Positions 35,653 to 43,043 of a stretch of 64,000 nucleotides of DNA are shown piece after piece. Each line of letters starts with the position of its first letter. Position 1 is the stretch's first letter. The DNA is taken from the NCBI GenBank assembly GCA_902786815.1, contig CADADV010000009.1, forward strand, positions 1-64,000, given 5' to 3'. Below the pieces are notes generated by a model that saw only the letters and a list, made by a program, of their open reading frames with translations, was not told where the DNA came from and did not search any database. This DNA is from an uncultured Eubacteriales bacterium (GTDB taxonomy: Bacteria > Bacillota > Clostridia > Peptostreptococcales > Anaerovoracaceae). The position numbers and the translations under genes are program-made.

Positions 35653-35655
35653 CCC

Positions 35656-35731
35656 GGGGCATTGGCGCAGCTGGGAGCGCGCATGACTGGCAGTCATGAG
35701 GTCAGGGGTTCGAGCCCCCTATGCTCCACCA
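35656..35731 (+). tRNA. tRNA-Ala (anticodon GGC)
   Basis: Acceptor stem GGGGCAT/ATGCTCC containing the G3-U70 wobble that identifies tRNA-Ala; discriminator A and encoded CCA. Anticodon stem CATGA/TCATG, loop CTGGCAG with GGC reading GCC. Its 3' half (from 35684) is duplicated at 41931-41979, showing that it is the attachment site of the following integrated element. Confidence 0.93.
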
Positions 35732-35732
35732 A
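35684..35732 (+). repeat. attL: 49-bp direct repeat in the 3' part of tRNA-Ala
   Basis: Exact 49-bp match to 41931-41979. It spans the anticodon loop to the CCA plus one A, so the tRNA stays intact at the left end of the element. Flanking bases differ on both sides, which fixes the repeat ends. Confidence 0.93.
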
Positions 35733-35736
35733 AAAC

Positions 35737-35790
35737 AAGAGGCCAGAAATCCAGTAATACCAAGGGTTACAGCAATCAGGCCTCTTTTTT
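35737..35790 (+). terminator. rho-independent terminator after tRNA-Ala, inside the element
   Basis: Stem AAGAGGCC/GGCCTCTT with a 34-nt loop followed by T6. It lies just inside attL and ends the tRNA transcript, replacing the chromosomal terminator now displaced to 41982-42016. Confidence 0.75.
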
Positions 35791-35939
35791 CATGCCTTCA
35801 CACAATCATGAAATAATAGCAAAAAAGGGGTATTTTATGGCATAAAGTGTCGTTATTTTGTCGTTATTTTTTGAATGATGATATAATGGGCACGGAAACA
35901 CTGGCAGATTTCGGCAGATTTCAGTGTGGGGTTGTTGCT

Positions 35940-36728
35940 ATGACAATTAAACGATATAAAAGAGTTCCCATCAATTGGAAGTATTTAAGACAATGTATCT
36001 ACGATCAGGGTTACACTTGCCTTTCACTTGCGAAGAAAATCGGCATATCTCCAAGTCGGATTTCCAGCGCACAAGCAGATAATAAAATGAATCCATTTGT
36101 CGTTTATGAAATCCGCAAGTATATCGATTTTGATGTTGATTCAGTAATGAAAGAACCAAAAGTAGAGAGAATCCGTAACGGCCGAAGTACATCTGGAAGG
36201 ATTGGCACTGATTGGCTCTATCTCAAACGAGAAGCGAAGAAAAAAGGGTATTCCTTAACACGCTTGTCGTTAAAACTTGGCCATACCGACAGTTATCTCT
36301 ACTCATGTAAATATGAAGGCGGCTTATATGAAGAAGTCATGATTCAGATAGGCGAAATACTGGATATCGATTATCATAATTTGATTAAAGTCACTTCATA
36401 CGAGAAATGGAATCTTCGTCACGAAATCGTTGACATGGTCAAGGGGCAAGAGTTCCCTGACTTGGCAAAAGATACGGATATAAGCAACATGTACCAAGGC
36501 ACTTCTCCGTATTGGTGCAGACTGAAGGAATTAATGCTTGGCGAAGTCTCGAACCGACTGAATCAAATCGGTGATTATGAATTGGCAGAGAAGTTCAAGC
36601 CTGACATTTTTTCATTCACTCAAGAGGATGTGATGAAGTGCGCCAATATAAAACACTTGCCGACAGACTGGAAACATTTTGCCTTTGCATGCATGAAAAA
36701 ATACGATTTGCCGCCGTTTTCTGATTAA
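35940..36728 (+). CDS. element-borne protein with two HTH-like segments, possible cargo
   Basis: About 262 residues if started at 35940; the frame is open from 35847 and no start has a clear ribosome site. Two helix-turn-helix-like repeats are visible: CLSLAKKIGISPSRISSAQAD and SLTRLSLKLGHTDSYLYSC, each after a WKYLR/WLYLKR motif, suggesting an internal duplication. The C-terminal part (NLRHEIVDMVKG, then MLGEVSNRLNQIGDYELAEKF) is helical. It stands alone between attL and the rest of the element, the place where satellites often carry accessory genes. Function unknown. Confidence 0.6.
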   Translation: MTIKRYKRVPINWKYLRQCIYDQGYTCLSLAKKIGISPSRISSAQADNKMNPFVVYEIRKYIDFDVDSVMKEPKVERIRNGRSTSGRIGTDWLYLKREAKKKGYSLTRLSLKLGHTDSYLYSCKYEGGLYEEVMIQIGEILDIDYHNLIKVTSYEKWNLRHEIVDMVKGQEFPDLAKDTDISNMYQGTSPYWCRLKELMLGEVSNRLNQIGDYELAEKFKPDIFSFTQEDVMKCANIKHLPTDWKHFAFACMKKYDLPPFSD

Positions 36729-36826
36729 GTGGAGCAGTGCTCCCAGAAATGCAAAAGAGCGCCCAGAAAGGAAAATACAGCGCTCTTCTGCTTGTTCTAT
36801 GCTTATCGTGATCACGTTACATAGCG

Positions 36827-37426
36827 TTATTCTTCTATGCTCCCATCTATGTATGAAATCCATCCGTCGAAGGTCGTTCCGTTCTGATAGAAGCCGACGT
36901 TCCAGTCATTCTTGCTGTCAACGTCTGGCGACGGCACTTCTGACAAGCTGTCAGATATCCTGTCCAGATTACGCATGATTCCGTTATCGTTGTTCTTCGG
37001 GATGCTTGCAGCGAATGCCTTTAATTCTTCGTTGTCGCTGGCAAGAAGTGCGTTTCTGATGGTATCCAGTGCGAAGGGGTTGTCTGCCATGGATGCCGTA
37101 ATATCTTTCAGCATATCAGGCGAATAAGCGTTGTTTGCTATGCCAGTAAGCAGAAGGTTGATTTGCTCTGCCGATTCAAGCCCCTTCTTGATGGCGGCCT
37201 GACGCTTATCAGAAAAGCCGCTTTTGATCTCGTTGACTGCATCTATTGCCTTTGCCTTGTAGCTGTCGCACTTGCTGCGATATTCATCCATAACCTTTTG
37301 AATGGCTGCAGCCTTGTATTCGTCTGTATAGTTTTTGCTCGCTCTGATCTCTGCGATCTGGCTTGCAGTTTTCGTGTAGAAGTCCTTGTAATTGGTGATT
37401 GCTTTTGTTGCGTTTGATTTGATCAT
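36827..37426 (-). CDS. helical protein of unknown function, last gene of the satellite operon
   Basis: 199 residues, mostly charged helix in the first half (TEYKDFYTKTASQIAEIRASK-like, then MDEYRSKCDSYKAKAIDAVNEIKSGF), a middle helical region, and an aspartate-rich end with NVGFYQNGTTFDGWISYIDG. In overall look it resembles small phage structural or scaffold-like proteins, but no family was recognised. It ends the minus-strand operon after the terS-like gene, where satellites may keep packaging or capsid-interference genes. Confidence 0.6.
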   Translation of the reverse strand: MIKSNATKAITNYKDFYTKTASQIAEIRASKNYTDEYKAAAIQKVMDEYRSKCDSYKAKAIDAVNEIKSGFSDKRQAAIKKGLESAEQINLLLTGIANNAYSPDMLKDITASMADNPFALDTIRNALLASDNEELKAFAASIPKNNDNGIMRNLDRISDSLSEVPSPDVDSKNDWNVGFYQNGTTFDGWISYIDGSIEE

Positions 37427-37435
37427 GGTTACCTC

Positions 37436-37855
37436 CTAATCAATTATCTTTGATCTGAATTCTTCTCTGACTTCGAGCCCGAACAGGAAGTAGAGATATT
37501 TATCATTCAGCAGTAGCAGTTTTTTTACCTTGCTGATTTCGTCCACTTCTTTCTGCGTGAACGTGCCCAGAACTGCAAGGCACGGAGATACTCCCCCTTG
37601 ATAACTGTCCATGCGTTTCTCCAACCATTCGGCAGCCGCTTCAATCGAATCGAATTCTATGTTGTTATCTGCAACAAGGTATTCTGGATTGCCCATGATC
37701 GCCTCGCCCAGATGGGAGAAGTCGTTGGATATGATCTCTTCGATTTCGAATCCTGTTTCTGTTCTTGAAATCGAGAAGAACGAAGTCTGAAACTGCTTCC
37801 TTGACGGCAGCCTCTTTTTTATTTGTTCAATTTCTGCAAGTGTCGTTCTGTTCAT
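37436..37855 (-). CDS. satellite operon protein of unknown function
   Basis: 139 residues from the ATG at 37855, which overlaps the stop of the terS-like gene (ATGA) and so is probably translationally coupled. It begins NRTTLAEIEQIKKRLPSRKQF; the rest is a mixed alpha/beta protein with FDSIEAAAEWLEKRMDSYQGG and KKLLLLNDKYLYFLFG near the end. No membrane segment. Family not recognised. Confidence 0.6.
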   Translation of the reverse strand: MNRTTLAEIEQIKKRLPSRKQFQTSFFSISRTETGFEIEEIISNDFSHLGEAIMGNPEYLVADNNIEFDSIEAAAEWLEKRMDSYQGGVSPCLAVLGTFTQKEVDEISKVKKLLLLNDKYLYFLFGLEVREEFRSKIID

Positions 37856-38220
37856 CGTCTGGTTACCTCGATACATGCTCTGATTTCGTGTAATTGCTGT
37901 AATACGTCCGTTACCTCGACCAGTTTCATGCCGTTGTCGATAATAGTCCGTGCTGCCGATACTCTGGTGGCTGCATTGTTCTCTTTGTCGTTCATGATCT
38001 CCGTCAGAGTGTCGACGGCAGAGGAAAAGGCATTTGTCATTCTTTCGGATGCTTCTCGGATGATCGCTTGCCGGTTCTCGTCGTATGCCTGTCGAAATTC
38101 CGCATCCTCACGGATGTATCCGTTGATAGTCCGTTCTGCTACTCCGCACTTTCTGGCGGCCTCCCTGATCGTGGGGCAAGTCAGCAGCGCTGCAAGTGCC
38201 TGTTCTTTTGCTGCGTTCAT
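37852..38220 (-). CDS. small terminase subunit-like HTH protein (phBC6A51 type)
   Basis: 122 residues. The first 45 form a helix-turn-helix (ALAALLTCPTIREAARKCGVAERTINGYI), followed by a helix rich in Arg/Glu and a conserved-looking block (LTEIMNDKENNAATRVSAARTIIDNG) typical of phBC6A51-like phage proteins and small terminase subunits. In satellites a TerS of this kind redirects the helper phage's packaging machinery. No large terminase follows. It overlaps the loader gene by 4 nt. Confidence 0.65.
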   Translation of the reverse strand: MNAAKEQALAALLTCPTIREAARKCGVAERTINGYIREDAEFRQAYDENRQAIIREASERMTNAFSSAVDTLTEIMNDKENNAATRVSAARTIIDNGMKLVEVTDVLQQLHEIRACIEVTRR

Positions 38221-38912
38221 TTTCTTTGCTCCCTTCTCATGTCAGCGCCGTTCATCGGCACTGCATCGCACATTTCAAACAGCCTTGAAACAATGGCCTC
38301 ACCGCACCTCGCTTCTATCTGCTTCGGATTCAGGTTGGTTGTAATGATCGTCGGCATATAGTCCTCGTATCTGCCGTTAATCACGTCATACAGAATCGAT
38401 TCTGACCACTCGGAGCTTCTTTCTTTTCCAAGGTCATCGATTACCAGAAGCGGAATATCCTTCAGTTTACGGACGATGTCATCGTCTGTCGTGAATGACT
38501 TCTTGATGTCCGACAGTATGTCGATGAAACTTCCGAACTTGACAGGAACTGCGTATTCTGTGATGACAAAATTCGTGATGGATGCGGCGAGATGTGTTTT
38601 CCCTGTTCCGGCGCTCCCGATCAGAATCAGTCCGCCGCCGGTGTTTGATTCAAATCCTTTGGCATACTCGTATGCTTTTGAAAATGCTTCTGGCTGATAC
38701 TCTGCTTTGAAGTTGTCAAATGTCCTGTCCTTGAACCGCCTTCCAAGGTTGGAGTTGTCCATGAGCCGACGGCTCATCTTTTCATAGTGTTCTATCTGAT
38801 GTTCAACGAGCATGAGCCGTTCTTTAACGAATCCATTCCTCGTATCCATTAAATCCGTCTGAAGCCTTGCTCGCTCTGCTTTGAGCCCCTGTAATGTTTC
38901 CTGTAGCCTCAT
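38217..38912 (-). CDS. DnaC-like replicative helicase loader (AAA+ ATPase)
   Basis: 231 residues: N-terminal helical region then an AAA+ domain with Walker A GSAGTGKTHLAA, Walker B IPLLVIDDLGKE, sensor-type TIITTNLNPKQIEARCGE and Arg-finger-like VSRLFEMC. Phage DnaC/DnaI-like loaders place the host helicase at the element's origin. The start overlaps the upstream replication gene by about 90 nt; a later in-frame start could shorten this, but the family N-terminus seems to begin here. Confidence 0.82.
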   Translation of the reverse strand: MRLQETLQGLKAERARLQTDLMDTRNGFVKERLMLVEHQIEHYEKMSRRLMDNSNLGRRFKDRTFDNFKAEYQPEAFSKAYEYAKGFESNTGGGLILIGSAGTGKTHLAASITNFVITEYAVPVKFGSFIDILSDIKKSFTTDDDIVRKLKDIPLLVIDDLGKERSSEWSESILYDVINGRYEDYMPTIITTNLNPKQIEARCGEAIVSRLFEMCDAVPMNGADMRREQRK

Positions 38913-39351
38913 TCCGCTTCATCCCCTTTCTGTTATCATTCTTTTCATTCTTATCATTCTTGTTTGTGTCCATTTGCTGTTTGTTTGTTGCCGATTTGTT
39001 GTCGGATTTGGTGTCGGAACTGTAGCCATCTATTTGGTAAGTCGCCCAATTCTCAATGGTTACGACAGAATATTTGTTGTTGGATTTGATGTTGATTTTT
39101 TTCATTTTTTTAAGCAATTGCATGTAGTCATTCAATGTGCTCTCTGGAATGTTTAACTCCATGGCCGCCTTCTTCCTTCCATAGATGAACTGCCCAGAAC
39201 GAAGGTGCTGTACTTGTCGACCGACCACTTGATCGTGTTCTTTGTACGACGCTTTACACAGACACCATATCCAAACTTTCAGCAGTTTCGGATTATCAAA
39301 CACACATGAATCAAGAATGGTTCTATACAGTTTTACATATCCTTGCTTCAT
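38824..39351 (-). CDS. replication protein, phage DnaD/replisome-organiser-like N-terminal domain
   Basis: 175 residues. The N-terminal winged-helix part (GYVKLYRTILDSCVFDNP, then LLKVWIWCLCKASYKEH) matches the phage replisome organiser family; the middle contains LNIPESTLNDYMQLLKKM, and a Lys/Asn-rich linker leads to a short C-terminal tail (GYEEWI) that often recruits the loader. Directly upstream of and overlapping the DnaC-like gene, giving a compact replication module. Confidence 0.72.
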   Translation of the reverse strand: MKQGYVKLYRTILDSCVFDNPKLLKVWIWCLCKASYKEHDQVVGRQVQHLRSGQFIYGRKKAAMELNIPESTLNDYMQLLKKMKKINIKSNNKYSVVTIENWATYQIDGYSSDTKSDNKSATNKQQMDTNKNDKNEKNDNRKGMKRNEATGNITGAQSRASKASDGFNGYEEWIR

Positions 39352-39360
39352 TACCGCCCC

Positions 39361-39558
39361 CTACGATCTGTATTTCAGGATGTTTTCTGCAACGTCACCG
39401 CAGAAGTAGCGAGTGCCCCCGATGCGGTCAAGTCCTTCAAGAAATCTGTCAACACGCTTCGGGCAAGAATACCCCATGACTTTGGCAAGTTCCGTTCTGG
39501 TGATGAAGGCACTGCCTGTATGCCGTTTGAGTTCTGCGGTCAATTCAGTTTTCGTCAT
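39361..39558 (-). CDS. small DNA-binding protein, excisionase-like
   Basis: 65 residues with a winged-helix/MerR-like start (FITRTELAKVMGYSCPKRVDRFLEGL) as in phage excisionases and small activators. Lies between the HTH regulator and the replication genes. A directionality factor for the integrase is the most natural role, inferred from size and position. Confidence 0.55.
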   Translation of the reverse strand: MTKTELTAELKRHTGSAFITRTELAKVMGYSCPKRVDRFLEGLDRIGGTRYFCGDVAENILKYRS

Positions 39559-39588
39559 TGTGCTTTTATCTCCTTTCCCTTCTACGCT

Positions 39589-39792
39589 TCAGCCGTCTGC
39601 CTGATCTTCCCCGAAGAGTGTCTTTTCATCCGCTTCAAGTGCTTCTGCAATCAGCCTCTTGTATTTCGGAAACAGCGGCTTCGTGCCTTTGAATCCGGCA
39701 TATAGAATGCCATTTTCTACACCGATGACTTTTGAAAGCCGATAGATGCTGCCGAATTTTTCATTAATAAGCAGTCTCGCAAGTTCGTACAT
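39589..39792 (-). CDS. small HTH regulator (Cro-like), first gene of the satellite operon
   Basis: 67 residues starting at the ATG at 39792, preceded by GGGGGT. The XRE-like helix-turn-helix reads SIYRLSKVIGVENGILYAGFKG, followed by KRLIAEALEADEKTLFGE. Divergent from the larger repressor at 39937; together they form the control switch of the element. Confidence 0.65.
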   Translation of the reverse strand: MYELARLLINEKFGSIYRLSKVIGVENGILYAGFKGTKPLFPKYKRLIAEALEADEKTLFGEDQADG

Positions 39793-39936
39793 GGTTACCC
39801 CCTTTCTAATACAGATATTCACTTGACTTCGTCATGAAAATATAATACCATAAATACAACCCAAGTGATGTAAACAGTCATGAATTACGGAACAATATAT
39901 CTAATTAGCATAAAATACAACATTTAGGAGGTAAAA
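39793..39936. promoter_or_regulatory. divergent control region of the integrated element
   Basis: Region of 144 bp between the two regulators, rich in A+T. GTCATGAA occurs twice in direct orientation (near 39831 and 39880), and CACTTGAC/CAAGTG pair as an inverted motif; these are candidate operators. TATAAT-like sequences occur on both strands. A strong TTAGGAGGT ribosome site precedes the plus-strand repressor. Confidence 0.5.
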
Positions 39937-40584
39937 ATGAAGGATGAAACAAGGAATCACCCACTTACGAAGCAAATGAAACGAAAAGGCTTCACACCTG
40001 AATCATTAAGCAAAGAATGTGGCAAATCTCCCAGCGCTGAAACAATCCGCAGAATACAAAGAAGGGAAATAAAAAACCCACGTCCCGAAACACTTGCCCT
40101 TTTGGCGGACAAACTCGACTGTGAAGCAGCGTATTTGTCTGGTGCAATACCTTTTCCTACTTGGACAGTGTCCGGTATATCAGAGCAGATTCCATTGAAC
40201 GAAGATTCTATCGAACTGCTGATCAAATTAAAAAGTGAATGTGATAACTACGAAGAATTTGACCCTGTCAGTAATGACAGTCACATGAAACGTCTACTAC
40301 TGGATGAAATAATCAGGTACATTATCACACCACCAACCAGAATGGATTTTCAACACCTCACACCAACCGAATTTATGGAACTTACAAAAGATTATCTTCA
40401 CTATGAATCTGTAGTGTACGAAGAAAAAGGAATGACTGAAGAAAGTCATTCTGAAGAGTACAGAAAAGCCAAACGGCAAATGCGAGCGACAGAGCGTGAA
40501 ATCGGTGCGTATATTGGCAAATGCATAGGATATCGTTTACAGACATACTATGCGGAATCATATGGGAAGGAGACGACCAAATGA
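39937..40584 (+). CDS. XRE-family repressor of the element (CI/Stl-like)
   Basis: 215 residues: N-terminal helix-turn-helix (TPESLSKECGKSPSAETIRRIQRREI, then RPETLALLADKLDCEAAYLSG) and a helical C-terminal part without the Ser-Lys protease motif of LexA-type repressors. In satellites such Stl-like repressors are released by a helper-phage protein rather than by RecA. Transcribed divergently from the replication operon and in the same direction as the integrase. Confidence 0.72.
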   Translation: MKDETRNHPLTKQMKRKGFTPESLSKECGKSPSAETIRRIQRREIKNPRPETLALLADKLDCEAAYLSGAIPFPTWTVSGISEQIPLNEDSIELLIKLKSECDNYEEFDPVSNDSHMKRLLLDEIIRYIITPPTRMDFQHLTPTEFMELTKDYLHYESVVYEEKGMTEESHSEEYRKAKRQMRATEREIGAYIGKCIGYRLQTYYAESYGKETTK

Positions 40585-40766
40585 AGCAGTTTTTCTCGAT
40601 AGATAAGCAAGGCCGAACAGTGATGCCTTGTAGCATAACGAAACAGTGGGAAGTGGATGCCTTGGAGCGTGTCGCTGATCAGAATGGATATATTCCTATC
40701 GACGAATATCAAATAGTGATGACGTTCATCCAGAACACTCGAGAAACCAAACGCAAACAGAATTGA
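40581..40766 (+). CDS. small element protein of unknown function
   Basis: 61 residues, starting MKQFFSIDKQGRTVMP and containing ITKQWEVDALERVADQNG. The ATG overlaps the repressor stop (ATGA), so it is coupled. It lies directly before the integrase. No family recognised. Confidence 0.55.
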   Translation: MKQFFSIDKQGRTVMPCSITKQWEVDALERVADQNGYIPIDEYQIVMTFIQNTRETKRKQN

Positions 40767-40784
40767 TTGAAGGAGGGTTTGAAA

Positions 40785-41891
40785 ATGGCAACATACAAAG
40801 AACGGCAGCGGCTCTCATTCAGATGGGAGGGCAAGAAGTTCGACGTGTATGGTTATTCCGACAGGGAACTTGAACGGAAGAAAACAGAGAAGATTGAAGC
40901 GCTTAAACGTAACGAGATCATCGTAGAATCAACAATGCCGGTTCGTGAGTGGGCAGCGCAGTTCGTGAACGTGTATAAAGTGCATGACATGAATGAAACC
41001 AGTCTGAAAAACTATCAGTACAATCTGAATCACTACATCCTCGAAAACATCGGCGACGTGAAACTGAAAAACGTGAAGCCGGTAATGTGTCAGTCCATTT
41101 TGAACAGCCATGCCGATAAGAGCCAGAGCTTGATTCACAAGTTGAAAATCACAATGACGGAGATGTTCGAGAAGGCCGTGGAAAATGATTTAATCAGCAA
41201 GAATCCGGCCAAGAGCATCACCGAACCGAAAGGCACGAAAGGCACTCGCAGAGCATTGACAGCAAGAGAAGAAGAAGCGTTCCTGATTGCAGCACGGAAA
41301 CACGATCACGGATTACTGTTCATGTTCATGTGGGGCTGCGGATGCCGTCCAAGCGAAGCAGAGAATATCTGCGGCAGAGATATTCAGACAATAGACGGCA
41401 GATTGTATCTGCATATCAGAGGCACGAAAACGAAAGCCTCGGACAGATATGTTCCGATTCCTGACGAAGTTGCAGCGATGCTGCCGAAGCATCCTGACCC
41501 ATTCAAGCCGGTTGTCAGAACAAGCGAAGGCAACAAGATCAGCGCAAGGCGGCAGCGTGGTTCATGGAAACACATGGAGTATCTCATGAATATCGAACTT
41601 GGCTGCAAAACATATCGAAATCAGCTGATACCTCCGTACCCCCTCGCAGATGATCTCTGCAGCTATTGCCTACGGCATACCTACTGCACGAATCTTGCCA
41701 GACGTGGGGTTGATCTCCGAACAGCACAAAAGCTCATGGGGCACGCTTCGATTCGGATGACAGCAGAAATATACAGCCATGTAACAGTGGATGATCTCGC
41801 TGCTGACTTCGACAAAATCACTGGCAACAAGACCAGAAAAGAGGCCGAAATCAGCCTTGAAAAGATGCAAAAAGTCGTTACAGCGTCGTGA
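40785..41891 (+). CDS. int: tyrosine integrase of the element
   Basis: Phage-type tyrosine recombinase of about 368 residues. N-terminal SAM-like core-binding domain (VREWAAQFVNVYKVHDMNE...), then catalytic residues: Arg in GCGCRPSEAENI, His-x-x-Arg in SYCLRHTYCTNLARRG, the second His in LMGHASIRMT and the nucleophile Tyr in EIYSHV. Start at 40785 has GGAGG upstream. The gene ends 39 bp before attR, as usual for tRNA-integrating elements. Confidence 0.92.
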   Translation: MATYKERQRLSFRWEGKKFDVYGYSDRELERKKTEKIEALKRNEIIVESTMPVREWAAQFVNVYKVHDMNETSLKNYQYNLNHYILENIGDVKLKNVKPVMCQSILNSHADKSQSLIHKLKITMTEMFEKAVENDLISKNPAKSITEPKGTKGTRRALTAREEEAFLIAARKHDHGLLFMFMWGCGCRPSEAENICGRDIQTIDGRLYLHIRGTKTKASDRYVPIPDEVAAMLPKHPDPFKPVVRTSEGNKISARRQRGSWKHMEYLMNIELGCKTYRNQLIPPYPLADDLCSYCLRHTYCTNLARRGVDLRTAQKLMGHASIRMTAEIYSHVTVDDLAADFDKITGNKTRKEAEISLEKMQKVVTAS

Positions 41892-41930
41892 TTAGGGCTC
41901 GAAACCGTTGAAATTTCAACAAAAAGTATC

Positions 41931-41979
41931 TGACTGGCAGTCATGAGGTCAGGGGTTCGAGCCCCCTATGCTCCACCAA
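41931..41979 (+). repeat. attR: 49-bp direct repeat (tRNA-Ala 3' fragment)
   Basis: Exact copy of 35684-35732; it lacks the 5' half of the tRNA and is not a functional gene. Marks the right end of the integrated element. Confidence 0.93.
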
Positions 41980-41981
41980 TG

Positions 41982-42016
41982 AAATTGAGACATCCAACGG
42001 GTGTCTCAATTTTATT
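41982..42016 (+). terminator. displaced terminator of the tRNA-Ala transcript
   Basis: Stem AAATTGAGACA/TGTCTCAATTT with a 9-nt loop followed by TATT. It begins 3 nt after attR, as expected for the original tRNA terminator before the insertion, and now ends transcription from the integrase. Confidence 0.8.
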
Positions 42017-42043
42017 ATGGCTCTGTAAAGAGCCTCTTTCATT

Positions 42044-42286
42044 TGGCAAGAGAATCGCCGTACTTCGCTTGTTCTTGTACTCATGTACAAGAAGCAATGC
42101 ATCATCAAGGAGTTCTTGTACAAATAATTTTGAAACCGAGCCTTACGACCGGTTTTGTACAAGAAACAATCTTTTTCAGGGATGCTCTTGCATCAATGCA
42201 CCCTGGTTTGGCAAGAGATGTAGATCAATATGGTGTATCTTGTACCGTTGTACAAGACGAGGATCATAATAAAGAATCTCTTGCCA
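42044..42286. repeat. multibranch palindrome array 1 (TCTTGTAC type, five junctions)
   Basis: Non-coding. Inverted 8-mers alternate: TGGCAAGA 42044, TCTTGTAC 42073, GTACAAGA 42085, TCTTGTAC 42114, GTACAAGA 42157, TCTTGCAT 42186, TGGCAAGA 42209, TCTTGTAC 42238, GTACAAGA 42250, TCTTGCCA 42279. Each left-type to right-type step is exactly 29 nt (21 nt between 8-mers). Read as structure, the outer arms pair (TGGCAAGAGA with TCTCTTGCCA, 10 bp) and four hairpins form with loops of 4, about 35, about 15 and 4 nt; the second has a 12-bp stem. The variant CTCTTGC in the third hairpin is matched by GCAAGAG. Confidence 0.85.
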
Positions 42287-42397
42287 GCACTGAAGTGGTC
42301 CCTATTTAACGGACACTAACTTATATAAATCTTTCGAAAGATTCTCGTTGTTTTACTCTGCGATTTCCCGACTGCACTTTCTTGTGGGCAATGGCTG

Positions 42398-42460
42398 TGG
42401 GTAAGTCGCAGGCCGCGGGCCCTTCAGGGAGGCCCTGCGGCCGGGTCGGCGACTTATCCA
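42398..42460. repeat. long GC-rich hairpin with DnaA-box-like base
   Basis: Outer stem TGGGTAAGTCGC/GCGACTTATCCA (12 bp, one G-T) closes an inner GC-rich stem GGCCGC..GGGCC/GGCCC..GCGGCC. The base contains TGTGGGTAA and TTATCCA, one to two changes from the DnaA box TTATCCACA. Between array 1 and the small gene at 42615. The rest of 42287-42614 has no gene; it contains a 14-bp palindrome ATCTTTCGAAAGAT near 42329 and TATAAT at 42581-42586 as a possible promoter. Confidence 0.6.
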
Positions 42461-42614
42461 TCAGGCTTGTCCACATGAATGTGCCGACTCTCTTTGTCTT
42501 CAGGCTGCTAGTGATTCATTATTATGATCCTCTGTCACTGTACAGGATGCATCCCTATATGCATCGAGAAGGAAAATGGTTATAATAAATGAAAACCGAG
42601 AGTGAGGTAAAGCG

Positions 42615-42929
42615 ATGGCAAAGCCAAAGAAATCGAAGACGACAAAACAGAAGAAAAAACATCAAATAGCAGTCCGTATGTGCGCGGGGTGCTGCTGCAA
42701 GTATGAGCGACGGAAAGTACTTCTGAGCCTGGTGGATGCTTTTGCAGAAAGCTGTGAATTTGAGTATATGTATGAAAAGGATCAAGAAAAGAATTATGAT
42801 CTGATGCTGATGATCAATGGCTGCGATTCAGAGTGCTCGAAGCCGAGCGAAGTGATCGACAATCTGGTGATCGACCACAACAATTGGGAAAACGCCATTG
42901 AGGTTTTTGCAGAAAAGACGGGATGGTGA
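42615..42929 (+). CDS. small Cys-containing protein of unknown function
   Basis: 104 residues. Lys-rich N-terminus (AKPKKSKTTKQKKKHQ), then AVRMCAGCCCKYERRKVLLSLVDAF, an acidic middle and a later NGCDSECSKPSEVIDNLVIDHNNW. The CAGCCC and CDSEC clusters could bind a metal or undergo redox chemistry. No signal peptide or membrane segment. GAGGT ribosome site. It stands alone between array 1 and a strong terminator. Family not recognised. Confidence 0.6.
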   Translation: MAKPKKSKTTKQKKKHQIAVRMCAGCCCKYERRKVLLSLVDAFAESCEFEYMYEKDQEKNYDLMLMINGCDSECSKPSEVIDNLVIDHNNWENAIEVFAEKTGW

Positions 42930-42930
42930 T

Positions 42931-43019
42931 GGTCTGCTGTCTGACCGCCGCGCCTTGACAGCTGGCCGCACGGCCGGCAGTAGATGCCGGCGGCCAGCGG
43001 CGGGCGCTCGAAGCAGACC
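42931..43019. repeat. GC-rich compound hairpin after the small gene
   Basis: GGTCTGCT/AGCAGACC (8 bp) encloses GCTGGCCG/CGGCCAGC and CCGGCA/TGCCGG with a 4-5 nt loop. No T run follows. It begins 2 nt after the stop codon at 42929, so it is the 3' end structure of that transcript and may protect it from decay. Confidence 0.6.
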
Positions 43020-43043
43020 GGGGAAATAAAGCGCGAACTAAAG

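Larger units (their letters stand above)
35733..41979. mobile_element. 6.2-kb integrated element, phage-satellite-like, in tRNA-Ala
   Basis: Bounded by the 49-bp repeats. Contents: a tyrosine integrase next to attR; a repressor-like gene facing a minus-strand operon of HTH protein, excisionase-like protein, DnaD-like replication protein, DnaC-like loader, small-terminase-like HTH protein and two unknown proteins; and a separate plus-strand HTH gene by attL. There is no large terminase, portal, capsid, tail, lysis or conjugation gene. Layout (integrase, divergent regulators, replication, TerS) is that of phage-inducible chromosomal islands, though smaller than most described. Mobilisation has not been shown. 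Confidence 0.8.

Noticed and set aside
36612..36863. 83-codon minus-strand frame overlapping the attL-side gene
   Set aside because: It overlaps the end of a better-supported gene and has no ribosome site or family features.
35733..41979. Complete prophage
   Set aside because: Only 6.2 kb, without large terminase, portal, capsid, tail or lysis genes.
42044..42286. CRISPR array reading of the palindrome arrays
   Set aside because: Junctions are constant at 21 nt, but the supposed repeats differ in length because loops run from 4 to 36 nt; there are no direct repeats of CRISPR length and no cas genes.
42001..42309. Open reading frame running through array 1
   Set aside because: The frame exists by chance: array 2 has no matching protein, the 29-nt steps are not multiples of three, and no ribosome site precedes it.
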